DNA of 64,000 bases from Microbispora sp. ZYX-F-249 (GCF_039649665.1 NZ_JBDJAW010000033.1:25278-89277); one strand, 5' to 3'. Shown: positions 35,667-44,139, counted from the first letter of the stretch. The notes: generated by a model from the letters alone, not told the origin. Numbers and translations: made by a program.

Positions 35667-35707
35667 ACGCCCCCGGCGGCCCGGTTGGTCCGGGCCGCCG
35701 GGGGCGT
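35667..35707. terminator. Perfect 18-bp-stem terminator between usp and rbpA
   Basis: ACGCCCCCGGCGGCCCGG (35667-35684), loop TTGGT, then its exact complement (35690-35707). This is the most stable hairpin noticed in the window. It lies between convergent genes and likely serves both. Confidence 0.9.
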
Positions 35708-35717
35708 CGCCGGCGTC

Positions 35718-36062
35718 CTACGCGCTCTTGCGCCGCTGCTCGCGCAGAATGGCGAGGCGCTCGTTCAGCACCTCTTCGAGGTCCTCGATCGAGCGGCGCT
35801 CCAGCAGCATGTCCCAGTGGGTCCGCGGGGGCTTCGCCTTCTTCTGCTGGGGCTGCTCCGCGTCCACCCGCAGCGCGGGGCTGCCGCAGTGACGGCACTC
35901 CCACGTCGTGGGAATCTCGGCCTCGACGGCGAGCGGAACGGTGGTGAGATGGCCCTTCGGGCACGTGTAGGACACCTCCTGACGCGGGGCCAGGTCGGTG
36001 TTGCGGTCGTTCTCGTAGCTGGTCGCGCCGAGCCGGGTACCGCGAAGTGCACGTTCGCCCAT
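35718..36062 (-). CDS. rbpA: RNA polymerase-binding protein RbpA
   Basis: A 114-residue actinobacterial RNA polymerase partner that binds group I/II sigma factors and stabilises open complexes. Family landmarks: MGERALRGTRLGATSYENDR at the N-terminus, the core with CPKGH and WECRHCG (three Cys and one His, a potential zinc site), and the sigma-interaction helix KKAKPPRTHWDMLLERRSIEDLEEVLNERLAILR. The ATG at 36062 follows AGGAGG; an in-frame upstream start would add 19 residues not seen in relatives. A sigma-R-type promoter lies 56 bp upstream. Confidence 0.97.
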   Translation of the reverse strand: MGERALRGTRLGATSYENDRNTDLAPRQEVSYTCPKGHLTTVPLAVEAEIPTTWECRHCGSPALRVDAEQPQQKKAKPPRTHWDMLLERRSIEDLEEVLNERLAILREQRRKSA

Positions 36063-36117
36063 GTCTTCAAGCCTCCTGAGGTCCCCGCCTTCGAGGGGTT
36101 CGTTCGCCACCGCGTAC

Positions 36118-36144
36118 AACGCCTGATACCGTGTGTGGATTCCC
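36118..36144 (-). promoter_or_regulatory. Sigma-R-type promoter of rbpA
   Basis: On the minus strand GGGAAT (complement of 36139-36144), 18 bp, then GTT (complement of 36118-36120). This equals the Streptomyces sigma-R consensus GGGAAT-N18-GTT. rbpA of S. coelicolor is known to be controlled by sigma-R under thiol stress, so conservation here is expected and supports the call. Confidence 0.8.
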
Positions 36145-36187
36145 AGCCGAGACCTGATCCAATCGCGCTTTTTCCGTCCCAGTGGTC

Positions 36188-37537
36188 TCAGATGTGCTCG
36201 GGCACCTCGTTCCCCGCCTCACGGATGGCCCGGGGCAGGTTGACAAGGGTGAGCAGCACGAATCCGATGACGAAGAACACCACCAGCGAGACGATCGCGG
36301 TGCGGTAGCTGTTGGTGAGCTCGATCGCCAGCGTGAGCACCAGCGAGCCGAGGAACGCCGACCCCTTGTCGCTGATCTGGTAGAGGCTGAAGTACTCCGC
36401 CTCCCGGCCGGGCGGGATCACCAGGGAGTACAGCGAGCGGGACAGCGCCTGCGTGCCGCCCATGACGATCGCGATGGCGAAGGCGATCGCGTAGAACTGG
36501 ATGGCCGCGCCCTTCTGGAGGAAATAGGCCACCCCAACCACCGCCGTCCACACGACCAGACTGGCCAGGATCGTGCGCTTGGTCCCGACCCTGGCCGCGA
36601 GCCGCGCGAGCCCGAGCGCGCCGCCGATGGCGATGAACTGCACCATGAGGATCGCGCCGATCTGGTGCGTCTGACCCAGACCGAGCTCGTGGTCGGCGTA
36701 CGTGGCGGAGAAGGTGATCACCGTCTGCACGCCGTCGTTGTAGACCAGGTAGGCCGCGAGGAACAGCAGCGTGCGGGGGTAGCGCCGCAGGTCGGCGATC
36801 GTACGGCCGAGCTGGCGCATGCTGCCGGCCACGGCCCGGTCCGCGGTCGCCTCGTGGACGGGCACCCGCCGGTTGCGCAGGCGCAGCATCGGGATCAGGG
36901 CGAACGCGCCCCACCACACGCCCGCAGAGGCCAGGCTGATCCGCACCGCCAGGCTCGTCTCGATATCGGCGAACAGGTAGACCACCAGGTTGAGCGCGAG
37001 CAGCAGGCCGCCGCCGAGGTAGCCGAAGCCCCACCCCCTGCTGGAGATGGCGTCGCGTTCCTCCGCGCCGGAGATCTGGGGCAGGAAGGAGTCGTAGACC
37101 ACCCGCGCCGCGCCGAAGGTCACGTTGGCGACCAGGAACAGCACGCCGCCGAGCAGGTAGCCGCCGCCGGAGACGAGGTAGAAGCCCAGCGTGGCCGCCA
37201 CGCCCGTATAGGCGAAGACTCCCAGGATCTGCTTCTTGCGGCCCGTGTGGTCGGCCAGGGCGCCGATCACCGGCATGATCACGATCTGCAGCAGCACCGA
37301 GATCGTCACCAGGGTGGTGAAATACGCTTTCGGCCGCAGGTCCAGGCCGAGGAACGCCACGAAGCCGTTCTCGCCGCCCGCCGCCGTCGTGGCGATCGAG
37401 GTCAGGTACGGCCCGAGGAAGACGGTCAGGACGGTCGTCTGGAACGCCGAGTCCGCCCAGTCGTACCAGTACCAGCCGCGTTGCTCGCGCCGCCGCGCCT
37501 CGGGAAGCTCCTCGTGGACGACCTGGGGGGCGGTCAT
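36188..37537 (-). CDS. MFS transporter, UMF1/Atg22-like
   Basis: 449 residues with about twelve membrane helices. The N-terminal motif WYWYDWADSAFQTTVLTVFLGPYL is diagnostic of the UMF1 family, whose yeast member Atg22 effluxes amino acids from the vacuole. Other seen motifs: ALADHTGRKKQIL (motif A) and GGTQALSRSLYSLVIPPGREAEYFSLY. The bacterial substrate is unknown. GAGGAGAG precedes the ATG. A 15-bp repeat array lies between it and the upstream GDPD gene. Confidence 0.85.
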   Translation of the reverse strand: MTAPQVVHEELPEARRREQRGWYWYDWADSAFQTTVLTVFLGPYLTSIATTAAGGENGFVAFLGLDLRPKAYFTTLVTISVLLQIVIMPVIGALADHTGRKKQILGVFAYTGVAATLGFYLVSGGGYLLGGVLFLVANVTFGAARVVYDSFLPQISGAEERDAISSRGWGFGYLGGGLLLALNLVVYLFADIETSLAVRISLASAGVWWGAFALIPMLRLRNRRVPVHEATADRAVAGSMRQLGRTIADLRRYPRTLLFLAAYLVYNDGVQTVITFSATYADHELGLGQTHQIGAILMVQFIAIGGALGLARLAARVGTKRTILASLVVWTAVVGVAYFLQKGAAIQFYAIAFAIAIVMGGTQALSRSLYSLVIPPGREAEYFSLYQISDKGSAFLGSLVLTLAIELTNSYRTAIVSLVVFFVIGFVLLTLVNLPRAIREAGNEVPEHI

Positions 37538-37587
37538 TTTCTCTCCTCGCCGGGGGTGGGCGGTCGTACGAACAGGTCGGGGGACGG

Positions 37588-37662
37588 CAGGGGTTCGAGG
37601 GGCAGGGGTTCGAGGGGCATGGGTTCGAGGGGCAGGGGTTCGAGGGGCAGGGGTTCGAGGGG
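37588..37662. repeat. Five tandem 15-bp repeats
   Basis: CAGGGGTTCGAGGGG recurs at 37588, 37603, 37618, 37633 and 37648; the third has CATGGG instead of CAGGGG. It occupies half of the gap between the GDPD stop and the MFS start. Non-coding; no spacers. Confidence 0.95.
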
Positions 37663-37681
37663 CGGAGTCAGCGTGCGGCCG

Positions 37682-38479
37682 TCACGGCGCGGCCGGGCGG
37701 GGGTGCCACTGCCCGCGCGACTTGAGCACGTCGCGCAGGCCGCTGACGTTGTCCGTCATGATCCCGTCGACGCCGAGATCGAGCAGGTGGGCCATCGTCA
37801 CCGGGTCGTTCACCGTCCACACGTGCACCTGCATGCCGATCGCGTGCGCGGTGCGCACGAGAGCGCGGGTGGTCACCCGCACGCCGCGGAACCCGATGGG
37901 CGCCTGCGCGCACGGCACCCCGGCCCGGGCCAGCCCGGCCAGCAGCCTGCCGTACCCGCCGCCCATCGCGGCCGTGCGCAGGGCGGCCAGGCCGCGCGGG
38001 CCGAGCGAGAAGCAGACCTCCCGGCCGATCGCGCGCCGGGCGCGGGCCAGCCGCGCCTCGGAGAACGAGGTCAGGCACACCCGGTCGTAGGCGCGGGTGC
38101 GGTGGACGGCCCGGGCGAGCGGCGCGATCGCCGCGCTCTCCTTGACGTCGATGTTGAACCGCGTGTCCGGCCAGGTGCCGAGCAGGTCCTCCATCAGCGG
38201 GATCTCGTGCCGGCCGCCGATCCTGGCCTCGCGGACCTCGCGGTAGGGCAGCCGCGAGATGCGGCCGGTGCGGTCGGTGACACGGTCAAGGGTGTGGTCG
38301 TGGAACGCGAGCAGGACGCCGTCGGCGGTCGCGTGCGCGTCGGTCTCCAGGTAGGTGTACCCGAGCTCGACCGCGCGGGAGAACGCCTCCATGGTGTTCT
38401 CGCGGGCTTCCGCCGCCCCGCCTCGGTGCGCGAAGGCGAGCGGGCCGGGATGGTCGAGGAACGCGAAACGGCGGTGCAC
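37682..38479 (-). CDS. Glycerophosphodiester phosphodiesterase
   Basis: 265 residues, GDPD family. It hydrolyses glycerophosphodiesters to glycerol-3-phosphate and an alcohol. Catalytic and metal residues are visible: H18-R19 (AHRGG), E45 and D47 (LETDAHATADG) and H60 (AFHDHTLDRVTD). NIDVKE continues the barrel, and VWTVNDP near the end is typical. No signal peptide, so cytosolic. Possibly recycles phospholipid head groups. Confidence 0.93.
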   Translation of the reverse strand: MHRRFAFLDHPGPLAFAHRGGAAEARENTMEAFSRAVELGYTYLETDAHATADGVLLAFHDHTLDRVTDRTGRISRLPYREVREARIGGRHEIPLMEDLLGTWPDTRFNIDVKESAAIAPLARAVHRTRAYDRVCLTSFSEARLARARRAIGREVCFSLGPRGLAALRTAAMGGGYGRLLAGLARAGVPCAQAPIGFRGVRVTTRALVRTAHAIGMQVHVWTVNDPVTMAHLLDLGVDGIMTDNVSGLRDVLKSRGQWHPRPAAP

Positions 38480-38593
38480 GGAAGGAGTATGCCGGGTCCC
38501 GGCCGAACAGTCAGCGCACGTAGGTGAACATTTGCGTCACAAGAGTCCCTTGTCATGCTCGGGGATCGATGGGGCGCTTCCGCGTGTCGCGGT

Positions 38594-38893
38594 TCACTCA
38601 GGGTCCGCCGCCGGCTCTCGCCCGGGCCGGTCCCGCGCCAGGAGGCCGGTCAGGTGCGCGGCGATGTCGTCGATCGTGGGGTGATCCCAGGCCAGGGTCG
38701 GCTCGACCAGCAGGCCGACGGCCTCCTCCACGTCGACGCACAGGCTGAGCGCATGGATCGAGTCCAGGCCGTACGTGCGGAGCTTCACCGCCGGGTCGAT
38801 CTCGGCGGGTGGCCGCCCGAGATAGGCCGCCACCCGCTCGGTGAGCCATCGGCGCAGGTCGCCGGGGGACATCGGGCCGGAGGCGGCGTTCAC
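38594..38893 (-). CDS. Acyl carrier protein of the FAAL cluster
   Basis: A 99-residue stand-alone carrier protein. The phosphopantetheine attachment Ser is in YGLDSIHALSL (motif D-S, with Ile where Leu is common). It resembles PKS-type ACPs, with the usual four-helix pattern. The GTG start overlaps the FAAL stop (GTGA), so ligase and carrier are made together; the FAAL presumably loads fatty acid onto this Ser. The nearest use for the acyl-ACP is the reductase in the same operon. Confidence 0.88.
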   Translation of the reverse strand: MNAASGPMSPGDLRRWLTERVAAYLGRPPAEIDPAVKLRTYGLDSIHALSLCVDVEEAVGLLVEPTLAWDHPTIDDIAAHLTGLLARDRPGREPAADPE

Positions 38894-40551
38894 GCGACGG
38901 TCTCCAGGAGGTCGTTGACGGCGGGTTCCAGCTCGGCGTGCAGCGGGGTGAGGTCTCCGCTGAGGAACAGTTCCCGCATGTGCCGGCGGCGGAGCTTGCC
39001 GCTGGTGGTCTGCCGCACCGCGCCACGAGGCACCAGCATCAGGCTCAGCGGGATGCCGAACTCCCGCGTCACCTGGTCCATGACCCGGTCGGCCGCCTCG
39101 CCGAGGGTCCCCGACTGTCCCCGGCGCACCTCCTGGACGAGGACGACGTGTTCCCCGCCGTCGTCGCGCCGGACGCCGAAGGCGGCGCTGCGCCCCGCGG
39201 CCGGGTTGGCCCGCGCCGCGGCCTCCTCCAGGTCCTGCGGGTAGAGATTGCGGCCGTTGACGATGATCACATCCTTGATCCGCCCCGTCACGTAGAGCTG
39301 GCCGTCGAGCAGAAACCCAAGGTCGCCGGTGCGCAGCCAGCGGCCGTCGCCCGCCCGGAAAATGGCGCGGGTCTCCGCCGGGCGGCCCCGGTAGCCGAGG
39401 GCGACGCTGGGGCCCGCCACCCAGATCTCCCCGATCTCGCCGTCGGCGACGGGGCCGGAGCCGCCCGGATCGACGATCCGCAGGTCGAGCCCGGAGACCG
39501 GGCCGCAGGCGACCAGGGGCGTCCCCCCGGGCGCCGGGACCGCCCGGTGCCGTTGCAGCGCGGAGGGGTCGAACCGGCGCACGGTCGCGCCCCGCCCCTG
39601 CGCCACGCAGGTGACCATCAGGGTGCACTCGGCGAGGCCGTAACCGGGATTCCAGGTGGCCGGGCGGAAGCCCGCCGGGGCGAAACGCCGCTCGAAATCG
39701 GCGAGGGTGCGGGCCCGGATCGGCTCGGCTCCGCTGAGGGCCATGGTCAGCGTGGACAGGTCCAGGCCGGCGAGTTGCTCGTCGGTGATCCTGCGCGTGC
39801 ACCAGGCGTACCCGAAGTCCGGGGACACGGTCCAGTCGGCGCCGTACCGGCTGATCAGCTCCAGCCAGCGCACCGGCCGCGCGACGAACGCGGCGGGTGA
39901 CATGAACACCAGATCGGCGCCCGCGTGGAGCGCCTGCAACTGGAGGCCGACCAGGCCCATGTCGTGGTAGTGAGGCAGCCACCCGGCCAGTCGCCGCACC
40001 GGCCTGTCCCGCGCCAGCGAGCGGAACAGCTCCAGGTTGTGCAGCAGGTTGCCGTGCGAGACCTCGACTCCGCGCGGGTCGCTGGTCGAGCCGGAGGTGT
40101 ACTGCAGGTAGGCGATGGTGCCGCCGGTCAGGGCCGGTGGAGTCCAGGCGTCCGGGTCGGCGGTGGCGGCATCGGCCACGCGGGCCGAAAGACCGGACAG
40201 TCCGGACGCGTGCGCGGGATCGGTCAGGACCAGCCGCGCGCCCGCGTCCCGCATCAGTGTCCGTACGCGGCTCGCGTGCGGTGCCCCCGCGTCCGGCAGG
40301 GGGGCGGGGATCGCCGGCACCCGGGCGTACAGACAGCCGAGGAACGCCACGGTGAAGTCGAGCCCCGCCGGGTAGAGCAGCAGCGCCGGCTGGTCGGTGA
40401 GGCCGCGTCGCGCGAGCCACGCGGCGGTGGCGCGTGCCCGCCGGTCCAGTTCGGTGAAGGTGAGCCGGGCCGTGCCGCCGTCGTCGCGCGTGAAGACGAA
40501 CTCACGATCGTCGCTGATGCGGTTCCGTAGGTGTGTGACGAAGTCGGTCAT
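38890..40551 (-). CDS. Fatty acyl-AMP ligase (FAAL)
   Basis: A 553-residue adenylate-forming enzyme. FAAL hallmarks: YTSGSTSDPRGVEVSH (A3, with Arg where CoA ligases have Lys), GWLPHYHDMGLVG, SPDFGYAWCTRRI, SGAEPIRARTL, NPGYGLAECTLMV, GRIKDVIIVNGRNLYPQDLE, and catalytic Lys in RQTTSGKLRRRHM. FAALs activate fatty acids as acyl-AMP and transfer them to an ACP rather than CoA. Overlaps of 4 bp with the reductase upstream and the ACP downstream show one functional unit. Confidence 0.93.
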   Translation of the reverse strand: MTDFVTHLRNRISDDREFVFTRDDGGTARLTFTELDRRARATAAWLARRGLTDQPALLLYPAGLDFTVAFLGCLYARVPAIPAPLPDAGAPHASRVRTLMRDAGARLVLTDPAHASGLSGLSARVADAATADPDAWTPPALTGGTIAYLQYTSGSTSDPRGVEVSHGNLLHNLELFRSLARDRPVRRLAGWLPHYHDMGLVGLQLQALHAGADLVFMSPAAFVARPVRWLELISRYGADWTVSPDFGYAWCTRRITDEQLAGLDLSTLTMALSGAEPIRARTLADFERRFAPAGFRPATWNPGYGLAECTLMVTCVAQGRGATVRRFDPSALQRHRAVPAPGGTPLVACGPVSGLDLRIVDPGGSGPVADGEIGEIWVAGPSVALGYRGRPAETRAIFRAGDGRWLRTGDLGFLLDGQLYVTGRIKDVIIVNGRNLYPQDLEEAAARANPAAGRSAAFGVRRDDGGEHVVLVQEVRRGQSGTLGEAADRVMDQVTREFGIPLSLMLVPRGAVRQTTSGKLRRRHMRELFLSGDLTPLHAELEPAVNDLLETVA

Positions 40552-41609
40552 TCGGGCAACCCCTCCCGTACGTACCAGGAGACGAGCCGGTCGAGGGTCG
40601 CGGGAGTCACGGCGGGCGGGGCCACGGCGCTCCGCCACGCGAAGTCGTAGCGGTGCCGGAAATAGGTCGCGGTGTATTTGGCCCGCATGTTGACCAGCGC
40701 CTCGAACCGGCCGAACGGCTTCTCGCGGATCTCCTCGGGTGTGGCGGGAACCAGTTCGATCGGCAGCCGGGCGTTGATCACGTCGAACAGGTCGCGCACC
40801 GGCACGGTGGCTCCGTTCACCACGTGGGAGACCGGGCGCGGCCGGTCGGCGGCGGCGAGCGCGAGCAACCGGGGGACCGTGGTGTCGACGGGAGTCAGAT
40901 GGAGGTCGGCCTCCGGATGGCAGGGGAGGCGGACCCGTTCCCCGGGCGTGCGCCGGGCGAAGAAGGCGATCACCCGGAGGAAGTCGTACAGGCCGTAGTC
41001 GGTCAGCGCCCGCCCGGTGCGGGAGTGCCCGACCATCACGCCCAGCCGGGCTACCAGGGCGGCGCCCTCGCGGACGGACCGCGACCGTGCCTGCGCGATC
41101 TCCGCTTCGCGTTTGGAGTATTCGTAGAAGTTCCGGAACCGGTCCGGCGGAGCGTGCGACGGCCAGTCCTCGGGAACGGGGCCCTCGGTGTCGAGTCCGC
41201 ACTGGTAGGCCGTCCCGACGAGGATGTAGCGCGAGCCGGGCCGGGCGTGCCGCTCGTAGGCCGACAGCGCGTTGGCCGATCCCGTGACGTTCACGTCCAG
41301 GAGCTCCTCCTCCCGGCGGGGGAAGAAGGTGACGAGCGCGGCGACATGCCAGTAGACGCAGGGCTCGGCGAAGACCTCGGCGACCGGAAGCCCGAGGTCC
41401 GGCTCGTCCAGCGCCAGCCGGCGCACCCGGAGGCGGCCGGCCGGGGCCTCGTCGAAGCCGAGGCAGCACAGCGCGTCCGCGACCCGGCGGCGCACCACCT
41501 CCGCGGACGCGCGGGCGAGGGCGATCACCTCGTCGCCCCGGGCCAGCAGGGCGCCGATCAGATGGGAGGCCACGAAGCCGTTGGCCCCGTCGATCACGTG
41601 GACGCGCAC
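40548..41609 (-). CDS. Thioester-reductase-like NAD(P)-binding protein (NAD_binding_4)
   Basis: 353 residues. Dinucleotide motif VIDGANGFVASHL right after the start, HVAALVTFF, NVTGSANALSAYERHA, catalytic YEYSK, and RLGVMVGHSRTG; these follow the thioester-reductase/male-sterility SDR pattern. It may reduce the FAAL-loaded acyl-ACP to aldehyde or alcohol. I prefer GTG 41609, which has GGAAGG upstream and places the Rossmann motif near the N-terminus; GTG 41660 is possible. First gene of the reductase-FAAL-ACP operon, divergent from the EF-hand gene (74 bp). Confidence 0.82.
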   Translation of the reverse strand: MRVHVIDGANGFVASHLIGALLARGDEVIALARASAEVVRRRVADALCCLGFDEAPAGRLRVRRLALDEPDLGLPVAEVFAEPCVYWHVAALVTFFPRREEELLDVNVTGSANALSAYERHARPGSRYILVGTAYQCGLDTEGPVPEDWPSHAPPDRFRNFYEYSKREAEIAQARSRSVREGAALVARLGVMVGHSRTGRALTDYGLYDFLRVIAFFARRTPGERVRLPCHPEADLHLTPVDTTVPRLLALAAADRPRPVSHVVNGATVPVRDLFDVINARLPIELVPATPEEIREKPFGRFEALVNMRAKYTATYFRHRYDFAWRSAVAPPAVTPATLDRLVSWYVREGLPE

Positions 41610-41683
41610 CAAGGCACCTTCCCACAGGCGGTAGCGGAAGGTAAAGTCGCGATCGCTCACGGTGACCGAACTCGGGAGGGTGC

Positions 41684-42247
41684 ATGCTCAACGACCTGCA
41701 GCAGCGCAAGCTGGCCCATCTGTTCACGCTCCTGGACGTGGACGACGACGGGACCGTCGACAAGATGGACTACACCGCTTCGGCCGACCGGCTGGTGAAC
41801 GCGTTCGGGTTCGCGCCGGGCTCGACGGAGTCGCGGCGGGTCCGGGACCGGTACGCGAGGCTGTGGGACGAGGTGACCCTGCCCATGGACGCCGACGGGG
41901 ACGAGCGCGTCGAGCTGGAAGAGTTCGTGGCCGGGTTCCATCGGTTCGTCACCCAGCCCGAGGCGGGCTATCACACCCATGTCGCGCCGGTCGCCGACGC
42001 CTTCTACGACCTGATGGACACCGACGGAGATGGCAGGATCACCCGGACCGAGTACCTGCGGATGGCCGCGAGCGCCTTCCGCATGTCGGAGGCGAACGCC
42101 GCCGCCGCGTTCGAGCGTCTCGACCTCGACGGCAACGGCTCACTGAGCAGGCAGGAGCTGCACGTGGCCAACGAGCAGTTCTTCCGCAGCCCCGACGAGG
42201 AGTGCCACGGCAACTGGCTGTTCGGCCCGCTCCCCGCGCGGGGCTGA
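41684..42247 (+). CDS. Four-EF-hand calcium-binding protein (calerythrin-like)
   Basis: 187 residues with four EF-hand loops: DVDDDGTVDKMD (18-29), DADGDERVELEE (69-80), DTDGDGRITRTE (112-123) and DLDGNGSLSRQE (147-158). Loops 2 to 4 end in the bidentate Glu; loop 1 ends in Asp and may bind weakly. This matches the sarcoplasmic-calcium-binding/calerythrin type of actinobacteria. No signal peptide: a cytosolic calcium buffer or sensor. GGGAGGG precedes the ATG. It is divergent from the acyl-reductase operon; a regulatory link is possible but unproven. Confidence 0.95.
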   Translation: MLNDLQQRKLAHLFTLLDVDDDGTVDKMDYTASADRLVNAFGFAPGSTESRRVRDRYARLWDEVTLPMDADGDERVELEEFVAGFHRFVTQPEAGYHTHVAPVADAFYDLMDTDGDGRITRTEYLRMAASAFRMSEANAAAAFERLDLDGNGSLSRQELHVANEQFFRSPDEECHGNWLFGPLPARG

Positions 42248-42258
42248 GCGTACGGCGG

Positions 42259-42834
42259 CTACCCGGCGGCCGACGCCCATTCCTGCCGCCGGGTCTCCGC
42301 CATCGCGATGGCCGCGGCGACCGCCACGTTGACCGACCCGACCCTGCCGACCTGGGGGATGTAGGCCACCGAGTCGGCCGCCTCCAGGCCGGCGGGGGAG
42401 CACCCGTGGTCCTCGCTGCCGAGCACCAGGCAGACGTCGCCGCCGAGCTTTGCCTCGTGCAGCGGCACGGCGTCGCCGGTCAGCTCGACGGCGACCACCC
42501 GGTAGCCGTCCTCCCTCGCGGCGCGCACGGCCTCGGCCACCGGGACGGGCTCGTGCCACTCGACCAGCCGGTCGGTGCCCAGCGCGGTCTTCTGCGCCTT
42601 GGGGTTGGTGGGCGGGGTGGCGTTGCCGGCCAGCCAGATCGTCTGCACGCCGAAGGCGGCCCCCGTACGGAAGATCGACCCGACGTTGAAGGGGCCGGTC
42701 ACCGATTCGAGGATCAGCGCGAGACGGCCCTCGGTGTTGCGGCGCCAGGTGCGGTTGAGCCGCTTGACGTCGGTCGGCTTGAGCTGCCTGCGCGGGTTGG
42801 GAGTGCTCATTGGGCGCTCATCGCTCCTGCTCAT
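42259..42834 (-). CDS. SpoU/TrmH-family RNA 2'-O-methyltransferase
   Basis: 191 residues of the SPOUT class. Knot motifs: NVGSIFRTGAAFGVQTIWL (motif I), LVLGSEDHGCS (motif II) and IPQVGRVGSVNVAVAAAIAM (motif III, SAM-binding trefoil knot). No extra RNA-binding N-domain, so TrmL/TrmH-like tRNA or rRNA methylation is likely. ATG 42834 overlaps the upstream methyltransferase stop (ATGA); ATG 42810 is the alternative. It converges on the EF-hand gene with an 11-bp gap. Confidence 0.9.
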   Translation of the reverse strand: MSRSDERPMSTPNPRRQLKPTDVKRLNRTWRRNTEGRLALILESVTGPFNVGSIFRTGAAFGVQTIWLAGNATPPTNPKAQKTALGTDRLVEWHEPVPVAEAVRAAREDGYRVVAVELTGDAVPLHEAKLGGDVCLVLGSEDHGCSPAGLEAADSVAYIPQVGRVGSVNVAVAAAIAMAETRRQEWASAAG

Positions 42835-43451
42835 CGTTCCTGGGTCTCGAGGCCGGCGGGACGGGCGTCGACCCGCAGGACGCGGTAGGCCGACCGGGAG
42901 GCCAGCCGTGAGGTGGGCCAGCCCCGGTCGCCCAGCCAGCGCTGCAGGGAGTCGGAGCCGAGGTGCTTCTGCACGACCAGGTAGGCGCTGCCGTCGGGGG
43001 TGAGCCGGTCGAGCCATCGGGTGAGCATCTCGTGGAGCGCGGCCTTGCCGATCCGGATGGCCGGGTTCGACCAGATGGCCCGGAACCTTACGTCCTCGGG
43101 CATCTCGTCGGCGTGAACTGACCTTACTTTGTCAAGGCCGGCGCTCTTGGCGTTCCGCTCGCACAGCTCCACCGAGCGCCGGTTCACGTCCACGGCCCAG
43201 ACCGTCGCGCCGGGGGCCCGTGACGCCATCGTCAGCGCGATGGGCCCGTAGCCGCAGCCCAGGTCGAGCAGGTCGCCCTCGGCAGGGGGCGGCGGGACGG
43301 TCTCCAGCAGCACCCGGGTCCCCGCGTCGACGCGTTCGGGGGAGAACACCCCCCGGTCGGTCTCCAGCCGCAGATGCAGGTCGGGGAGGACCAGGGTGAC
43401 CGAGCCCGGCCGGCTCGCCGCCTGGGGGCTCTCCTCGAAGTAATGGGCCAC
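42831..43451 (-). CDS. RsmC/RlmG-like RNA guanine-N2 methyltransferase
   Basis: 206 residues matching the catalytic (MTS) half of RsmC. SAM motif LLDLGCGYGPIALTMA (about 61-76), VWAVDVNRRSVELCERNAK, and the catalytic-loop segment WSNPAIRIGK. Most relatives have NPPI; the Ala in place of the second Pro should be noted. It lacks the N-terminal pseudo-domain of enterobacterial RsmC, as usual for actinobacteria. It is translationally coupled to the SpoU gene, suggesting a small RNA-modification operon. Confidence 0.85.
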   Translation of the reverse strand: MAHYFEESPQAASRPGSVTLVLPDLHLRLETDRGVFSPERVDAGTRVLLETVPPPPAEGDLLDLGCGYGPIALTMASRAPGATVWAVDVNRRSVELCERNAKSAGLDKVRSVHADEMPEDVRFRAIWSNPAIRIGKAALHEMLTRWLDRLTPDGSAYLVVQKHLGSDSLQRWLGDRGWPTSRLASRSAYRVLRVDARPAGLETQER

Positions 43452-43578
43452 GTGCCCAAACGTACCAACGTCGCGGACCGCTGATCTCCGCGCCCGCGAG
43501 GATGTGAGCGGGCTGAAACACTTCCGGCCTTCCGGACACGTACGAGATGACGGAGAAAGTGGTGAAGGGGGAGTTTCG

Positions 43579-44139
43579 GTGGCCGGGTCGGACCTGAGGC
43601 GTCGTTTCGAGGAGATCTATATGGCGCATTATGTGGATCTCCTCGGATACGTGCGGCGCCGCACGGACACCCCCGAGGACGCCGCCGACGCTCTCGCCGA
43701 GACCTTCGCCACGGCGTGGCGGCGCATCGGCGACGTCCCGGCCGGGTCGTCCGCCCGATTATGGCTGTACGGCGTCGCCCGGCGGGTGCTGGCCAACGGC
43801 CGCAGGGCCGAGACCCGCAGGAGCGCGCTCGTCGAGAGACTCGGCGCGGAGCTCGGTGAAAAGGGCGAGCACGATCGGCCGCCGGACCACGAGGACCTCG
43901 ACGCCGTACGCGCGGCGTTCCGGCGTCTCGGCCCCGACGACCGCGAGGTGCTGGCGCTGGCGAGCTGGGAGGGGCTGGGATCGGCGGAGATCGCCATGGT
44001 GCTGGGCTGCTCGCGCGGAGCCGCCCGCCTGCGGCTGCACCGGGCGCGCAAGCGCCTCGCCAAGGAGTTGAGCTCCGCGGGAGTGGACGTGGCTCGGTTC
44101 GGCGCGCGGATGCCGGCGCTGGCGGGAGGAGAGGCGTGA
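43579..44139 (+). CDS. ECF-type RNA polymerase sigma factor
   Basis: 186 residues. Region 2: RFEEIYMAHYVDLLGYVRRRTDTPEDAADALAETFATAWRRI. Region 4: AFRRLGPDDREVLALASWEGLGSAEIAMVLGCSRGAARLRLHRARKRL, a clear sigma-70 region 4 helix-turn-helix. The GTG start has GGGGGAG seven bases upstream. The next gene overlaps by 4 bp and encodes a membrane protein, the common sigma/partner arrangement in Streptosporangiales. Confidence 0.92.
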   Translation: MAGSDLRRRFEEIYMAHYVDLLGYVRRRTDTPEDAADALAETFATAWRRIGDVPAGSSARLWLYGVARRVLANGRRAETRRSALVERLGAELGEKGEHDRPPDHEDLDAVRAAFRRLGPDDREVLALASWEGLGSAEIAMVLGCSRGAARLRLHRARKRLAKELSSAGVDVARFGARMPALAGGEA

